Shown here piece by piece: positions 33,480 to 41,447 of a DNA stretch of 46,903 bases; the first letter of the stretch is position 1, and each line of letters begins with the position of its first letter. Under the pieces are notes generated by a model. That model had not been told where the DNA came from. It made no database searches and saw only the letters and a program-made list of their open reading frames with translations. The translations under genes and the position numbers were made by a program. The DNA is from Acidovorax sp. Leaf160 (GTDB lineage: Bacteria > Pseudomonadota > Gammaproteobacteria > Burkholderiales > Burkholderiaceae_C). The stretch spans positions 1 to 46,903 of the forward strand of contig NZ_LMOV01000015.1 of assembly GCF_001424265.1 (NCBI RefSeq), read 5' to 3'.

Positions 33480-34541
33480 TCAGGCGCGCAGCTCGCGCAT
33501 CAACTGCCCCACATCCAGCCCCTTGGCCTTTTCCTGGATCTGCGGCACGTAGCGCTGCTGCAGCCCCTTCGCCTCCTCGACCGTGCGGGAGAACGAGGCC
33601 TTGAGCGAGTCGGTGCTGAGCGTGCGGCCGCCCGCGTAGTAGCGCTGCGCGACCTTGCCCAGCGCATAGGTGCTGGCGAACGAGAAAGCGGAGCCGGTGG
33701 CCGCACTGCCCACGGCCCGGCCCATGCCGCCCATCACCTTGCCCAGCAGTCCGCCCACCAGCTTGCGGCCGAACTGCTCGACGTACTGCGAGGTGAGGCC
33801 GACACCGACGGTGGCGAGGAAGTCGGCGATGTGGCGCTTGTCCAGCTCGTAGCCGTAGACCTTGCCCACGCGGTACACCAGCCGCGTCTGCAGCGGGATG
33901 ATGGCCATGGAGGCGAGCGACTGGGGCAGCAGTTCCAGTGCGCCGTTCAGGATGGACGCGTTGAGGATCATGGAATCGATCTCGGCGTCGCTGACCGAAG
34001 CGGCGTTGAGGGTGATGCCGGCGCCAGGTGCCGGGGCGGCCGCAGCGGCAGAAGCGGCGGTGGCCACGGTGGCTGCGGTGGCGGCGACGCCTGCGGCTGC
34101 GGTAGCGCCTGCCGCACCGGGCGCCCGGCCCCACGCCTCGGCCTGCACGGGCTCGGCCCGCAGCGGGGCATCGGCCAGCGCATCGGCCTGGCTCACCACC
34201 TGCTCCGCCTGGTCGGCCGGCAACTGCAGCGCGGTGGCCAGGCGCTGCAGGAAGGCTTTTTCCGCAGCGTTGCAGACGCCGTCCGCATCGCACACGCCCA
34301 CCGCCATCTCGTAGGCGAGCTGGCGCAGCTCGGGCGTGTCGAGCGCGGCCGTGGCGTCTTCCAGGCGCACGCGCTTGAGCAGCACGTCCTGGTAGAGCTT
34401 CATCAGGTCCAGTCCGCTGCCGGCGCTGAGGGACTCGGCCATCTCGCGCAGGTGGTCGCGTTCGCGCTCGTCCTTGTGTTCGTCGGCAAAGGCGGCCATC
34501 AGGCTGATGTTCATGACGGCACGGGTGTGTTCTGGCTGCAT
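33480..34541 (-). CDS. TerB-like/DUF697 domain protein
   Basis: The 353-residue protein starts at ATG 34541 after GGAAAG. The first 130 residues are an all-helical TerB-like domain with MNISLMAAFADEHKDERERDHL and AYEMAVGVCDADGVCNAAEKAFL, a pattern with metal-binding acidic residues. A 50-residue Ala/Thr-rich linker follows, then a DUF697 domain (LQTRLVYRVGKVYGYELDKRHI; FGRKLVGGLLGKVMGG) with Gly-rich helices that may touch the membrane. DUF697 is often joined to or found near small GTPases, but none is here. Function is not known; a link to envelope or stress resistance is only a guess from the TerB name. Confidence 0.8.
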   Translation of the reverse strand: MQPEHTRAVMNISLMAAFADEHKDERERDHLREMAESLSAGSGLDLMKLYQDVLLKRVRLEDATAALDTPELRQLAYEMAVGVCDADGVCNAAEKAFLQRLATALQLPADQAEQVVSQADALADAPLRAEPVQAEAWGRAPGAAGATAAAGVAATAATVATAASAAAAAPAPGAGITLNAASVSDAEIDSMILNASILNGALELLPQSLASMAIIPLQTRLVYRVGKVYGYELDKRHIADFLATVGVGLTSQYVEQFGRKLVGGLLGKVMGGMGRAVGSAATGSAFSFASTYALGKVAQRYYAGGRTLSTDSLKASFSRTVEEAKGLQQRYVPQIQEKAKGLDVGQLMRELRA

Positions 34542-34890
34542 GGGCAAGGGCTTTCCAAGAGAGAGGTGGAAACCACGGGGCGCCGGGGCGCGCCTGCGGC
34601 GAAGTCCTGCGCTCTAGGCGTTGTTGTGATGCAGGGACGGTGGAGGCCAGCAGATGGGCGCGGCGCGTGCGTTTTCAATAACCATCCGGGCGCTGCCACG
34701 CGCGCGGAGGACAGGCGCCGCCGTGCGGGGACGGGCGCGGTCGGCCTGGTGGAAGCGGGAAATCAGGACGCGGCGGAGGCGGCGGAGGTGGCGGCGGTGG
34801 CGAACGCGGGGGCTGCGCTCGCGCGGCGCCCTTCCCCAGGGCCCGGGCCGACGCGCCAGGCCGGACACCCGCGGGCCGGCGCCCGCCTGC
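34542..34890. other. Intergenic stretch of about 350 bases
   Basis: It lies between two minus-strand genes and holds only Arg-rich shadow frames. It contains the upstream region of the TerB-DUF697 gene and the end region of the DUF3579 gene. No terminator-like hairpin with a T-run, repeat or operator was seen. Confidence 0.5.
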
Positions 34891-35211
34891 TCACTTCTTG
34901 GGCAGTTCGTCGGGCAGCAGGCAGGCCTCGGCCACCTGCAGGTTGTTGTCGCGCGCGAAATTGATGACGAAGTCCCAGGCCATGGGCTCGTGGCCCTGCA
35001 GGTCGCGGTGCACGACCACGCACTTGACGCCGTCGATGGTGGTGGGCACGCACCAGGGCGAATAGCTCAGGTGGCTGCCGGGCCGCGCGCCGCCGGGGCG
35101 GAACTGGCTCATGACCCCTGCCAGACGCTCCGCCCAATCGCTGGGGCGGAAGGTTTTCCCGTCTTGGGTGATGCCTTGTATGAAGACTTCTTTGGAGGAG
35201 GGAGAAACCAT
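34891..35211 (-). CDS. DUF3579-family protein
   Basis: The 106-residue protein matches the DUF3579 family of betaproteobacteria: FIQGITQDGKTFRPSDWAERLAGVMS, then YSPWCVPTTIDGVKCVVV and WDFVINFARDNNL. The family role is not known. It is divergent from argD, a neighbourhood often seen in this group from memory. The 276-base gap to argD holds a perfect 14-base palindrome at 35269-35282. The ATG at 35211 lacks a strong ribosome binding site. Confidence 0.88.
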   Translation of the reverse strand: MVSPSSKEVFIQGITQDGKTFRPSDWAERLAGVMSQFRPGGARPGSHLSYSPWCVPTTIDGVKCVVVHRDLQGHEPMAWDFVINFARDNNLQVAEACLLPDELPKK

Positions 35212-35268
35212 CGGGTTCGGGGTCTTTGAAGGCTCGAGGCGGGGGATGCCGGCAAACGCGCATTCTAA

Positions 35269-35282
35269 CTCTTATATAAGAG
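35269..35282. promoter_or_regulatory. Perfect 14-bp palindrome between DUF3579 and argD
   Basis: CTCTTATATAAGAG is its own reverse complement and stands out in GC-rich surroundings. It lies 58 bases upstream of the DUF3579 start and about 205 bases upstream of argD. It could bind a dimeric repressor, or its TATATAAG part could be a -10 region of the DUF3579 promoter. No regulator can be named. Confidence 0.5.
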
Positions 35283-35487
35283 CCAGCCTCCAAGACCCTC
35301 CGCCGTGCCGGCCAGCGGCCGCGCTGCCGGCGGCGGGCATTCATGCACGGAACGCGCTGGCGGCGGCCCGGCCCGCCCCCGTGCCCCGCATGGCAGTGAT
35401 GCGCAATCGTCAACAAGGTGCCATGCAGCACACCCTAGAATCGTGCTTCGCTTCTAGCCCGCAACCGCTCTGTCTGGAGATTGACGA

Positions 35488-36684
35488 ATGACCGCTACCG
35501 CCACGGCCGCTTCCCCCCACGTGATGAACACCTACGGCCGCCTGCCCATTGCCCTGGAACGCGGTGAAGGCGTGCGCGTGTGGGACGTGAACGGCAAGCA
35601 GTATCTCGATGCCCTGGGCGGCATCGCGGTCAACACGGTGGGCCACAACCATCCCAAGCTGGTGCCGGCCCTGCAGGACCAGATCGCCAAGCTGATCCAC
35701 AGCTCCAACTACTACCACGTGCCGCTGCAGGAAGAGCTTGCGAAGATGCTGGTCGAGCGCTCGGGCCTCACCAACGTCTTCTTCTGCAACTCCGGCCTGG
35801 AGGCCAACGAGGCTGCCCTCAAGCTGGCCCGCAAGTACGGCCACGACAAGGGGATCGACAAGCCCGTGGTGGTGGTCTATGAGAAGGCCTTCCACGGCCG
35901 CTCCATCGCCACCCTGTCGGCCACCGGCAACCCGAAGGTGCAGGCCGGTTTCGGCCCGCTGGTGGAAGGCTTCATCCGCGTGCCGATGAACGACATCGAG
36001 GCCATCAAGCGCGCCACCGAGGGCAACCCCAACGTCGTCGCCGTGTTCTTCGAGACCATCCAGGGCGAAGGCGGCGTGAACCCGATGCGCATCGAATACC
36101 TGCAGCAGCTGCGCCAGCTGTGCAATGAGCGCGACTGGCTGATGATGATCGACGAGGTGCAGTGCGGCATGGGCCGCACCGGCAAGTGGTTCGCGCACCA
36201 ATGGGCGGGCATCCAGCCCGACGTGATGCCGCTCGCCAAGGGCCTGGGCTCGGGCGTGCCGATCGGCGCCGTGGTGGCCGGCCCCAAGGCCGCCACCATC
36301 TTCGGGCCCGGCAACCACGGCACCACCTTCGGCGGCAACCCGCTGGCCATGCGCGCCGGTGTGGAAACCATCCGCATCATGGAAGAAGAAGGCCTGCTGC
36401 AGAACGCGGCCGACGTGGGCGCCCACCTGAAGGCGGCGCTGGAACGTGAACTGGGCGGCCTGCCCGGCGTGAAGGAGATCCGCGGCCAGGGCCTGATGCT
36501 GGGCATCGAACTGACCCGGCCCTGCGGCGCGCTGGTGGGCCGCGCGGCCGAGGCCGGCCTGCTGCTGTCGGTCACCGCGGACACCGTGATCCGCATGGTG
36601 CCCTCGCTCATCCTCACCCGGGCAGAAGCCGACGAAATCGTCGCCCTGCTGGTTCCGCTGGTCAAGGCGCTGCTCGCCGAATGA
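35488..36684 (+). CDS. argD: Acetylornithine aminotransferase
   Basis: ArgD makes N-acetylornithine from the semialdehyde in arginine synthesis; related enzymes also act in lysine synthesis. The 398-residue class III aminotransferase has NSGLEANEAALKLAR, FHGRSIATLSATGN, the cofactor Asp222 in IDEVQCGMGRTG and the PLP-binding Lys251 in PLAKGLGSGVPIGA. GGAG precedes ATG 35488 by eight bases. argF follows after 24 bases, forming a small arginine operon. A catabolic AstC role is less likely given this neighbour. Confidence 0.94.
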   Translation: MTATATAASPHVMNTYGRLPIALERGEGVRVWDVNGKQYLDALGGIAVNTVGHNHPKLVPALQDQIAKLIHSSNYYHVPLQEELAKMLVERSGLTNVFFCNSGLEANEAALKLARKYGHDKGIDKPVVVVYEKAFHGRSIATLSATGNPKVQAGFGPLVEGFIRVPMNDIEAIKRATEGNPNVVAVFFETIQGEGGVNPMRIEYLQQLRQLCNERDWLMMIDEVQCGMGRTGKWFAHQWAGIQPDVMPLAKGLGSGVPIGAVVAGPKAATIFGPGNHGTTFGGNPLAMRAGVETIRIMEEEGLLQNAADVGAHLKAALERELGGLPGVKEIRGQGLMLGIELTRPCGALVGRAAEAGLLLSVTADTVIRMVPSLILTRAEADEIVALLVPLVKALLAE

Positions 36685-36708
36685 CCCCTTGACTGACTGA
36701 ATGCCCCC

Positions 36709-37629
36709 ATGAAGCATTACCTGCAATTCAACGACCTCACCGCCGACGAATACGCCTACCTCTTCGGCCGCGCTGCGCTCATCAAGGGCAAGTTCAAGAG
36801 CTACGAGAAATACCACCCGCTGGCCGACCGCACGCTGGCCATGATCTTCGAGAAGGCCAGCACCCGCACGCGCGTGAGCTTCGAGGCCGGCATGTACCAG
36901 CTGGGCGGCAGCGTGGTGCACTTGACCACGGGCGACAGCCAGCTGGGCCGCGCCGAGCCGATCGAGGACAGCGCCCGCGTCATCAGCCGCATGACCGACC
37001 TGGTGATGATCCGCACGTACGAGCAGGCGAAGATCGAACGCTTCGCGCAGCACTCGCGCGTGCCGGTCATCAACGGGCTGACGAACGAGTTCCACCCCTG
37101 CCAGATCCTGGCGGACCTGTTCACCTACATCGAACACCGCGGCTCCATCCAGGGCAAGGTGGTGGCCTGGGTGGGCGACGGCAACAACATGGCCAACACC
37201 TGGCTGCAGGCGGCCGACCTGCTCGACTTCACCGTGCACGTCAGCACGCCCGGCGGCTACGAGATCGACGAGAAGCTCGCCTTCGGCGGCCGCACGCCCC
37301 GCAGCGGCTGCTACAAGGTCTTCAAGGACCCGATGGACGCCTGCCGGGGCGCGGACCTCGTCACCACCGACGTCTGGACCAGCATGGGCTACGAAGCCGA
37401 GAACGAGGCCCGGCGCCTGGCCTTCGCCGACTGGTGCGTGGACACGGAAATGATGGCCGTCGCCCAGCCGAACGCGCTCTTCATGCACTGCCTGCCCGCC
37501 CACCGCGGCGAGGAGGTGGAGGCCGACGTCATCGACGGCCCGCAATCGGTCGTCTGGGACGAGGCCGAGAATCGCATGCATGCGCAGAAGGCACTCATGG
37601 AGTACCTGCTGCTCGGCCGGGTGGCATGA
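36709..37629 (+). CDS. argF: Ornithine carbamoyltransferase
   Basis: ArgF joins carbamoyl phosphate to ornithine to give citrulline. The 306-residue product has the carbamoyl-phosphate site STRTR at 51-55, HPCQ at 129-132, and HCLPAHRGEEV at 260-270 for ornithine. The DLVTTDVWTSMGYE segment also fits. It directly follows argD. argG does not come next; the downstream DNA instead holds a 148-base gap and the convergent feo operon. Confidence 0.96.
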   Translation: MKHYLQFNDLTADEYAYLFGRAALIKGKFKSYEKYHPLADRTLAMIFEKASTRTRVSFEAGMYQLGGSVVHLTTGDSQLGRAEPIEDSARVISRMTDLVMIRTYEQAKIERFAQHSRVPVINGLTNEFHPCQILADLFTYIEHRGSIQGKVVAWVGDGNNMANTWLQAADLLDFTVHVSTPGGYEIDEKLAFGGRTPRSGCYKVFKDPMDACRGADLVTTDVWTSMGYEAENEARRLAFADWCVDTEMMAVAQPNALFMHCLPAHRGEEVEADVIDGPQSVVWDEAENRMHAQKALMEYLLLGRVA

Positions 37630-37746
37630 CCTACCCGCCCCAAGGGGGGAGCCGTTCGACCTGAGACCGTCGCACGGCCTTCGCCGTTCCGCCGGCCGCA
37701 GCCTGGGAGCCCCTGGGCTGCCGCGCTCGATCCCTCGGCGCAATGA

Positions 37747-37763
37747 GCTATGGATTACATAGC
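37747..37763. repeat. Dispersed element core, copy F
   Basis: GCTAT (37747-37751), seven bases, ATAGC (37759-37763) repeats the core spacing of copies A, B and D; here the hairpin is extended to GCTATG/CATAGC. The flanking GCGCTT arm is not clear. It lies between the convergent ends of argF and the feo operon, so it could serve as a weak terminator hairpin. Confidence 0.5.
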
Positions 37764-37777
37764 GATCGGGGAGGCAT

Positions 37778-38032
37778 TCAACCTCCTGACCGGTGGGACG
37801 ACGGCATCGCCACCGGCTTTTCCCTGGTATCGGGCAGCGGCGCACCGCCCGCGCTGCCGCACGAACCACAGCTCGCGCATGCGCCGTCGCTGCCACTGCC
37901 GCATCCGGGCGACTTCGCGAGGCTGGCATGCACGCGCCCCAGCCGGCCGCGCCAGCGCTGTGGCAGGTAGCGCCACAGCACGTACAGCGCGGCCACCGCC
38001 ACGATCAGCCCGACGATGAGGTTCTGCGCCAT
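37778..38032 (-). CDS. FeoB-associated Cys-rich small membrane protein
   Basis: The 84-residue product has one N-terminal membrane helix (NLIVGLIVAVAALYVLW) and then a Cys/Gly/Ser-rich stretch with five Cys in GCGSGSDGACASCGSCGS, matching the small proteins that accompany FeoB. GGAGGA precedes ATG 38032 by seven bases and overlaps the feoB stop. It is the last gene of feoA-feoB. The role is not proven; it may help iron handling or FeoB assembly, as FeoC does elsewhere. Confidence 0.85.
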   Translation of the reverse strand: MAQNLIVGLIVAVAALYVLWRYLPQRWRGRLGRVHASLAKSPGCGSGSDGACASCGSCGSAGGAPLPDTREKPVAMPSSHRSGG

Positions 38033-38036
38033 GGGT

Positions 38037-40028
38037 TCATCCTCCGGCGCCGAACGCCAGCGCCACGCGGTAGGTGATGAAGCTGGCCAGGTACGCCAGC
38101 CCGAAAAGATATGACGTCATGACCAGCGGCCAGCGCCAGCTGTTGGTCTCCCGACGCACGGCGGCGATGGTGGAGATGCACTGGGGCGCGAAGATGAACC
38201 ACACCAGCAGCGACAGCGCCGTGGCCAGCGACCAGCTCTGCGCGATCAGCGGGCCCAGCTGCGCGGCGGTTTCCTCGCCGGTGGCCGACAGCGCATAGAC
38301 GGTGCCCAGCGCCCCCACCGCCACTTCGCGTGCCGCCATGCCCGGCACCAGCGCGATGGAGATCTGCCAGTTGAAGCCGATGGGCGCGAAGATCACTTCG
38401 AGCGCGCGGCCGATGGTGCCCGCGAAGCTGTACTCGATGGCCGGCCCGGTGGCGCCCTCGGGCGCGCCCGGGAACGAGGACAGGAACCACAGCAGCACCG
38501 TGACCGCCAGGATGATGCCGCCCACGCGGCGCAGGAAGATCAGCGCGCGCTCCCAGAGGCCGATGGCCAGGCCGCGTGCGCTGGGCCAGCGGTAGGTGGG
38601 CAGCTCCATCAGCAGCGGGGTGACGCCGCCGCCGCTGCGCAGCAGCTTGGCCACCCACGCCACGCCCATGGCGCTCACGATGCCGCCCACGTACAGCGCG
38701 AACAGCACCAGGCCCTGCAGGTTGAAGAAGCCGGCCACCGTCTGCTCCGGAATGAAGGCTGCGATCAGCAGCGCATAGACCGGCAGGCGGGCCGAGCAGG
38801 TCATGAGCGGCGCGATCATGATCGTCACCAGCCGGTCGCGCCAGTGCGGAATCGACCGCGTGGCCATGATGCCGGGAATGGCGCAGGCAAAGCTGGAGAG
38901 CAGCGGGATGAACGAGCGGCCCGACAGGCCCACCGTTCCCATGACGCGGTCGAGCAGAAAGGCCGCGCGCGGCAGGTAGCCCGAGTCTTCCAGCACCAGG
39001 ATGAAAAAGAACAGGATCAGGATCTGCGGCAGGAAGACGATCACGCCGCCCGCGCCGGCGATGACGCCGTCCGTCAGCAGGCTGCGCAGCGGGCCCTCGG
39101 CCATCGCGCCGTTCACCGTCGCGGCCGCCGCTTCGGTCGCGGCCTTGATCCAGTCCATGGGCGTGGCGGCCCAGCTGAACACCGCCTGGAACATCAGGAA
39201 CAGGGTGCCGGCCAGCAGCAGCAGGCCCCAGACCGGGTGCAGCACCACCGCGTCGATGCGGTCGTCGCGGCGCAGGCTGGTCTGCGGCTCGCGCACCGCC
39301 AGGTCCATCACGCGGCGCACTTCCTGGTGCAGCTGCAGCACCTGCTGCTGCGGATCGGCCCCGGCCAGCGTGGATGCCGCAGCGCGCGGGGCCAGCGAGG
39401 CCAGCAGGGCCGGCTGCACGGTGTCCAGCCAGCGCACGAGCTCATGCGCCCCGCCGCTCTTCACGCCAACGGTGGCGATCACCGGCATCCCCAGCTCGCG
39501 CGCCAGCATGTCGCGGTCGATGGCGATGCCCTGGCGTTCGGCCATGTCGGTCATGTTCAGCACCAGCACCATCGGCAAGCCGAGGGAGCGCGCCTCCAGC
39601 ACCAGTCGCAGGTTCAGCCGAAGGTGGGTGGCATCGGTCACGCAGACCAGCAGCTCGGGAGCGGGCTCGCCCGCGCGGCGGCCGGTGACGATGTCGCGCG
39701 TGACGGCCTCGTCCGCGCTCTGGGCATGCAGGCTGTAGGCACCAGGAAGGTCGAGCACGCGCACGCGCCGGCCGCTGCCGGTGACGAGCGAGCCTTCCTT
39801 GCGCTCGACGGTCACGCCCGCGTAGTTGGCGACCTTCTGGCGGGCGCCGGTCAGCAGGTTGAACAGCGCCGTCTTGCCGCAGTTGGGGTTGCCCAGCAGT
39901 GCGATGCGCAGCGGCTGACCGGAGGGCGGCGGCGCTGAGGTGCGCGCCGTGCCAGTCGTGCCAGTCGTGTCTGCCGTGGTGGCCGTGGTGGCCGTGGTGG
40001 CAGTGTTGGCCGTGTTGGCTGTATTCAT
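38037..40028 (-). CDS. feoB: Ferrous iron transport protein B
   Basis: FeoB is the inner-membrane Fe(II) transporter with a cytoplasmic G domain. The 663-residue product has G1 GNPNCGKTALFN, the VTVERKEGS switch, G3 DLPGAYSL and G4 NMTD, followed by a membrane part with two gate regions, SFACAIPGIMATR and LVPGMAAREVAVGALGT. It is shorter than many FeoBs (about 750). The first 27 residues are an unusual repeat of ANT/ATT/ADT/TGT tripeptides coded by eight 9-bp units (39949-40020). ATG 40028 overlaps the feoA stop (ATGA). A Fur box upstream of feoA should make the operon iron-repressed. Confidence 0.95.
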   Translation of the reverse strand: MNTANTANTATTATTATTADTTGTTGTARTSAPPPSGQPLRIALLGNPNCGKTALFNLLTGARQKVANYAGVTVERKEGSLVTGSGRRVRVLDLPGAYSLHAQSADEAVTRDIVTGRRAGEPAPELLVCVTDATHLRLNLRLVLEARSLGLPMVLVLNMTDMAERQGIAIDRDMLARELGMPVIATVGVKSGGAHELVRWLDTVQPALLASLAPRAAASTLAGADPQQQVLQLHQEVRRVMDLAVREPQTSLRRDDRIDAVVLHPVWGLLLLAGTLFLMFQAVFSWAATPMDWIKAATEAAAATVNGAMAEGPLRSLLTDGVIAGAGGVIVFLPQILILFFFILVLEDSGYLPRAAFLLDRVMGTVGLSGRSFIPLLSSFACAIPGIMATRSIPHWRDRLVTIMIAPLMTCSARLPVYALLIAAFIPEQTVAGFFNLQGLVLFALYVGGIVSAMGVAWVAKLLRSGGGVTPLLMELPTYRWPSARGLAIGLWERALIFLRRVGGIILAVTVLLWFLSSFPGAPEGATGPAIEYSFAGTIGRALEVIFAPIGFNWQISIALVPGMAAREVAVGALGTVYALSATGEETAAQLGPLIAQSWSLATALSLLVWFIFAPQCISTIAAVRRETNSWRWPLVMTSYLFGLAYLASFITYRVALAFGAGG
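39949..40020 (-). repeat. 9-bp tandem repeat (8 units) inside the 5' end of feoB
   Basis: On the plus strand the units are GTGCCAGTC twice, GTGTCTGCC, GTGGTGGCC twice, GTGGTGGCA, GTGTTGGCC and GTGTTGGCT. Each codes one tripeptide of the FeoB N-terminal extension. Gain or loss of units keeps the frame and changes only tail length. Confidence 0.85.
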
Positions 40029-40342
40029 GCGCGGGCTCCTTCGGGCCGCACCTGCACCAGGGCGGCCTCATGGCGGCGCAGGGCGAACGTGGCCTGGCCC
40101 ACGCGCACGGCGATGGGGTCGCCGCCGGGCAGGCCGCTGGCCACCACGCGCACGGGCTCTCCGGGCAGGAAGCCGATCTCCATCAGGCGCAGCACCATGT
40201 CGCGCTGGGTGGCGTCGCTGGCCGTGCGCAGGCCGGTGACGACGGCGGGCGTCTGGCGCGCAAGCGTATCGAGTCCGACGGACGGCGCGCATGCGGCGGC
40301 CGGCGCCAGGGGGGCCGAAAGGCCGTCCTGGGAGGTTGTCAT
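40025..40342 (-). CDS. feoA: Ferrous iron transport protein A
   Basis: The 105-residue product has a 35-residue N-terminal extension and then a FeoA SH3-like domain: AVVTGLRTASDATQRDMVLRLMEIGFLPGEPVRVV and a closing FALRRHEAALVQV. FeoA is a small cytoplasmic partner of FeoB. AGG lies just before ATG 40342, and the stop overlaps feoB by four bases. The Fur box at 40359-40373 lies 17 bases upstream of the start codon. Confidence 0.93.
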   Translation of the reverse strand: MTTSQDGLSAPLAPAAACAPSVGLDTLARQTPAVVTGLRTASDATQRDMVLRLMEIGFLPGEPVRVVASGLPGGDPIAVRVGQATFALRRHEAALVQVRPEGARA

Positions 40343-40358
40343 GGGAACCTGTTTGAAA

Positions 40359-40373
40359 TGATATTAATTCTCA
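40359..40373 (-). promoter_or_regulatory. Fur box upstream of feoA
   Basis: On the minus strand the site reads TGAGAATTAATATCA, matching 13 of 15 positions of the 7-1-7 Fur consensus TGATAATNATTATCA. It lies close to the feoA start, where bound Fur with Fe(II) would block transcription. Confidence 0.85.
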
Positions 40374-40404
40374 TTTTACGGCGCAGCGAAGGCCGACCGC
40401 TGAC

Positions 40405-40824
40405 ATGGGTCATCGCGGGTCGCCGGCTGGCTTATGCTGCAGCCCCGCCGATCCGGCCCGCCAGACCTCCGCACCGACCGTGACCACCGCCCCGCCCCAG
40501 CATCCCTGCCTGTCCTGCGGCGCCTGCTGCGCCAGCTTCCGCGTCGATTTCTCGGTGCATGAAACGCAGGCTGGCGGCGGCGACGTGCCTGATGGCTTGG
40601 CGGTGGAGGTGACCGATCACACGGCCCGCATGCGCGGCACCGACCATGCCCAGCCGCGCTGCGCGGCGCTGACGGGCCGCATCGGCACGCGGGCCGCTTG
40701 CGGCATCTACGAGTGGCGCCCCTCGCCCTGCCGCGAGTTCGCCGCCGGCAGCGAGGCCTGCCAGCGCGCGCGCCGGCGCCATCAGCTGCCGCCGCTGGAA
40801 GGCGACGCAGCCACGCTGGCCTGA
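40405..40824 (+). CDS. YkgJ-family cysteine-cluster protein
   Basis: The conserved part runs from about residue 34: CLSCGACCASFRVDFS, then CAALTGRIGTRAACGIYEWRPSPCREF and a final Cys, a pattern of seven or eight Cys typical of the YkgJ family, which probably binds zinc or an iron-sulfur centre. The function is unknown. The start is uncertain: ATG 40405 gives 139 residues, and GTG 40480 gives 114 and fits family length better; neither has a clear ribosome binding site. The 3' end overlaps the convergent kynR-like gene by 43 bases. It is divergent from feoA, close to its Fur box. Confidence 0.8.
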   Translation: MGHRGSPAGLCCSPADPARQTSAPTVTTAPPQHPCLSCGACCASFRVDFSVHETQAGGGDVPDGLAVEVTDHTARMRGTDHAQPRCAALTGRIGTRAACGIYEWRPSPCREFAAGSEACQRARRRHQLPPLEGDAATLA

Positions 40825-41312
40825 TCGCGCAAGGTATGCGGTGCGGGCACTGGCAGCCCGCCTACCTGGCCCTTGAATTCCTGTAGCGAAAAATAGGTGT
40901 GCACATGGCGCACGCCAGGCAGGCGGTGCAGCCGTCGCTGCAGCAGCGCGGAATAGTCGTCCAAGTCTTTCGCCACCACGACGAGCATGAAGTCCTCGGG
41001 GCCGGAGATGCCGTGGAACATCACGACCTCGGGAATGGCGCAGACCGCTTCCTCGAAGGCGACCGACAGGCTTTCGGTCTGGTGGTCTATGCCCACCATC
41101 ACAAAAGCCAGTACGCCCCAGCCCAGCGCACGGCGGTCCAGCGCCGCGTGGTAGCCGCTGATGACGCCTTCCGTCTCCAGTCTGCGCACGCGCCGCCAGC
41201 AGGGCGACTGCGACAGGTGCGCCATCTGCGCCAGCTCTGCCGAGGTGAGGCGCGCGTTGTCCTGCAGCGCCTGGACGAGTTGCCGATCGGTTCTATCGAG
41301 ATCTGCGTGCAT
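40782..41312 (-). CDS. kynR: Lrp/AsnC-family regulator, KynR-like
   Basis: The 176-residue protein has an N-terminal helix-turn-helix (LTSAELAQMAHLSQSPCWRRVRRLE) and a C-terminal RAM ligand domain with VMFHGISGPEDFMLVVVAKDLDDYSALLQ. ATG 41312 follows AGGAGA at eight bases; an in-frame start at 41333 is less likely. It is divergent from the permease-kynBUA group. In Pseudomonas an Lrp-type protein, KynR, activates kyn genes in response to kynurenine, so the same role is inferred here. The C-terminal tail of about 15 residues overlaps the convergent YkgJ-like gene. Confidence 0.85.
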   Translation of the reverse strand: MHADLDRTDRQLVQALQDNARLTSAELAQMAHLSQSPCWRRVRRLETEGVISGYHAALDRRALGWGVLAFVMVGIDHQTESLSVAFEEAVCAIPEVVMFHGISGPEDFMLVVVAKDLDDYSALLQRRLHRLPGVRHVHTYFSLQEFKGQVGGLPVPAPHTLRDQASVAASPSSGGS

Positions 41313-41391
41313 GATTTTTTCTCCTTTTGGCATTTTCAGAATGGTTTATTCAATTTAGTCGCAATCGAGGGATAACCAGCGGTCTTTGAAG

Positions 41392-41410
41392 CATGCTCTT
41401 GCATAGCATG
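41392..41410. promoter_or_regulatory. Candidate operator upstream of the permease-kyn genes
   Basis: CATGCT (41392-41397) and AGCATG (41405-41410) form an inverted repeat with a seven-base spacer, 37 bases before the permease start. A second weak inverted repeat, GAAT-N5-ATTC, lies at 41339-41351. Both fall in the 135-base gap next to the divergent Lrp-type gene and may bind it. Confidence 0.4.
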
Positions 41411-41447
41411 GCGCGCCGAACACACCACTCCACCACCAGGGACCACC

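Noticed and set aside
34654-35229. Plus-strand frame of 191 codons between the TerB-DUF697 and DUF3579 genes
   Set aside because: Arg/Gly-rich composition, no ribosome binding site, and it runs antisense through the recognised DUF3579 gene.
35410-37929. Open frame of 839 codons on the minus strand opposite argD and argF
   Set aside because: A GC-driven shadow of two well-supported enzymes, with a His/Val/Asp-rich composition and no motif.
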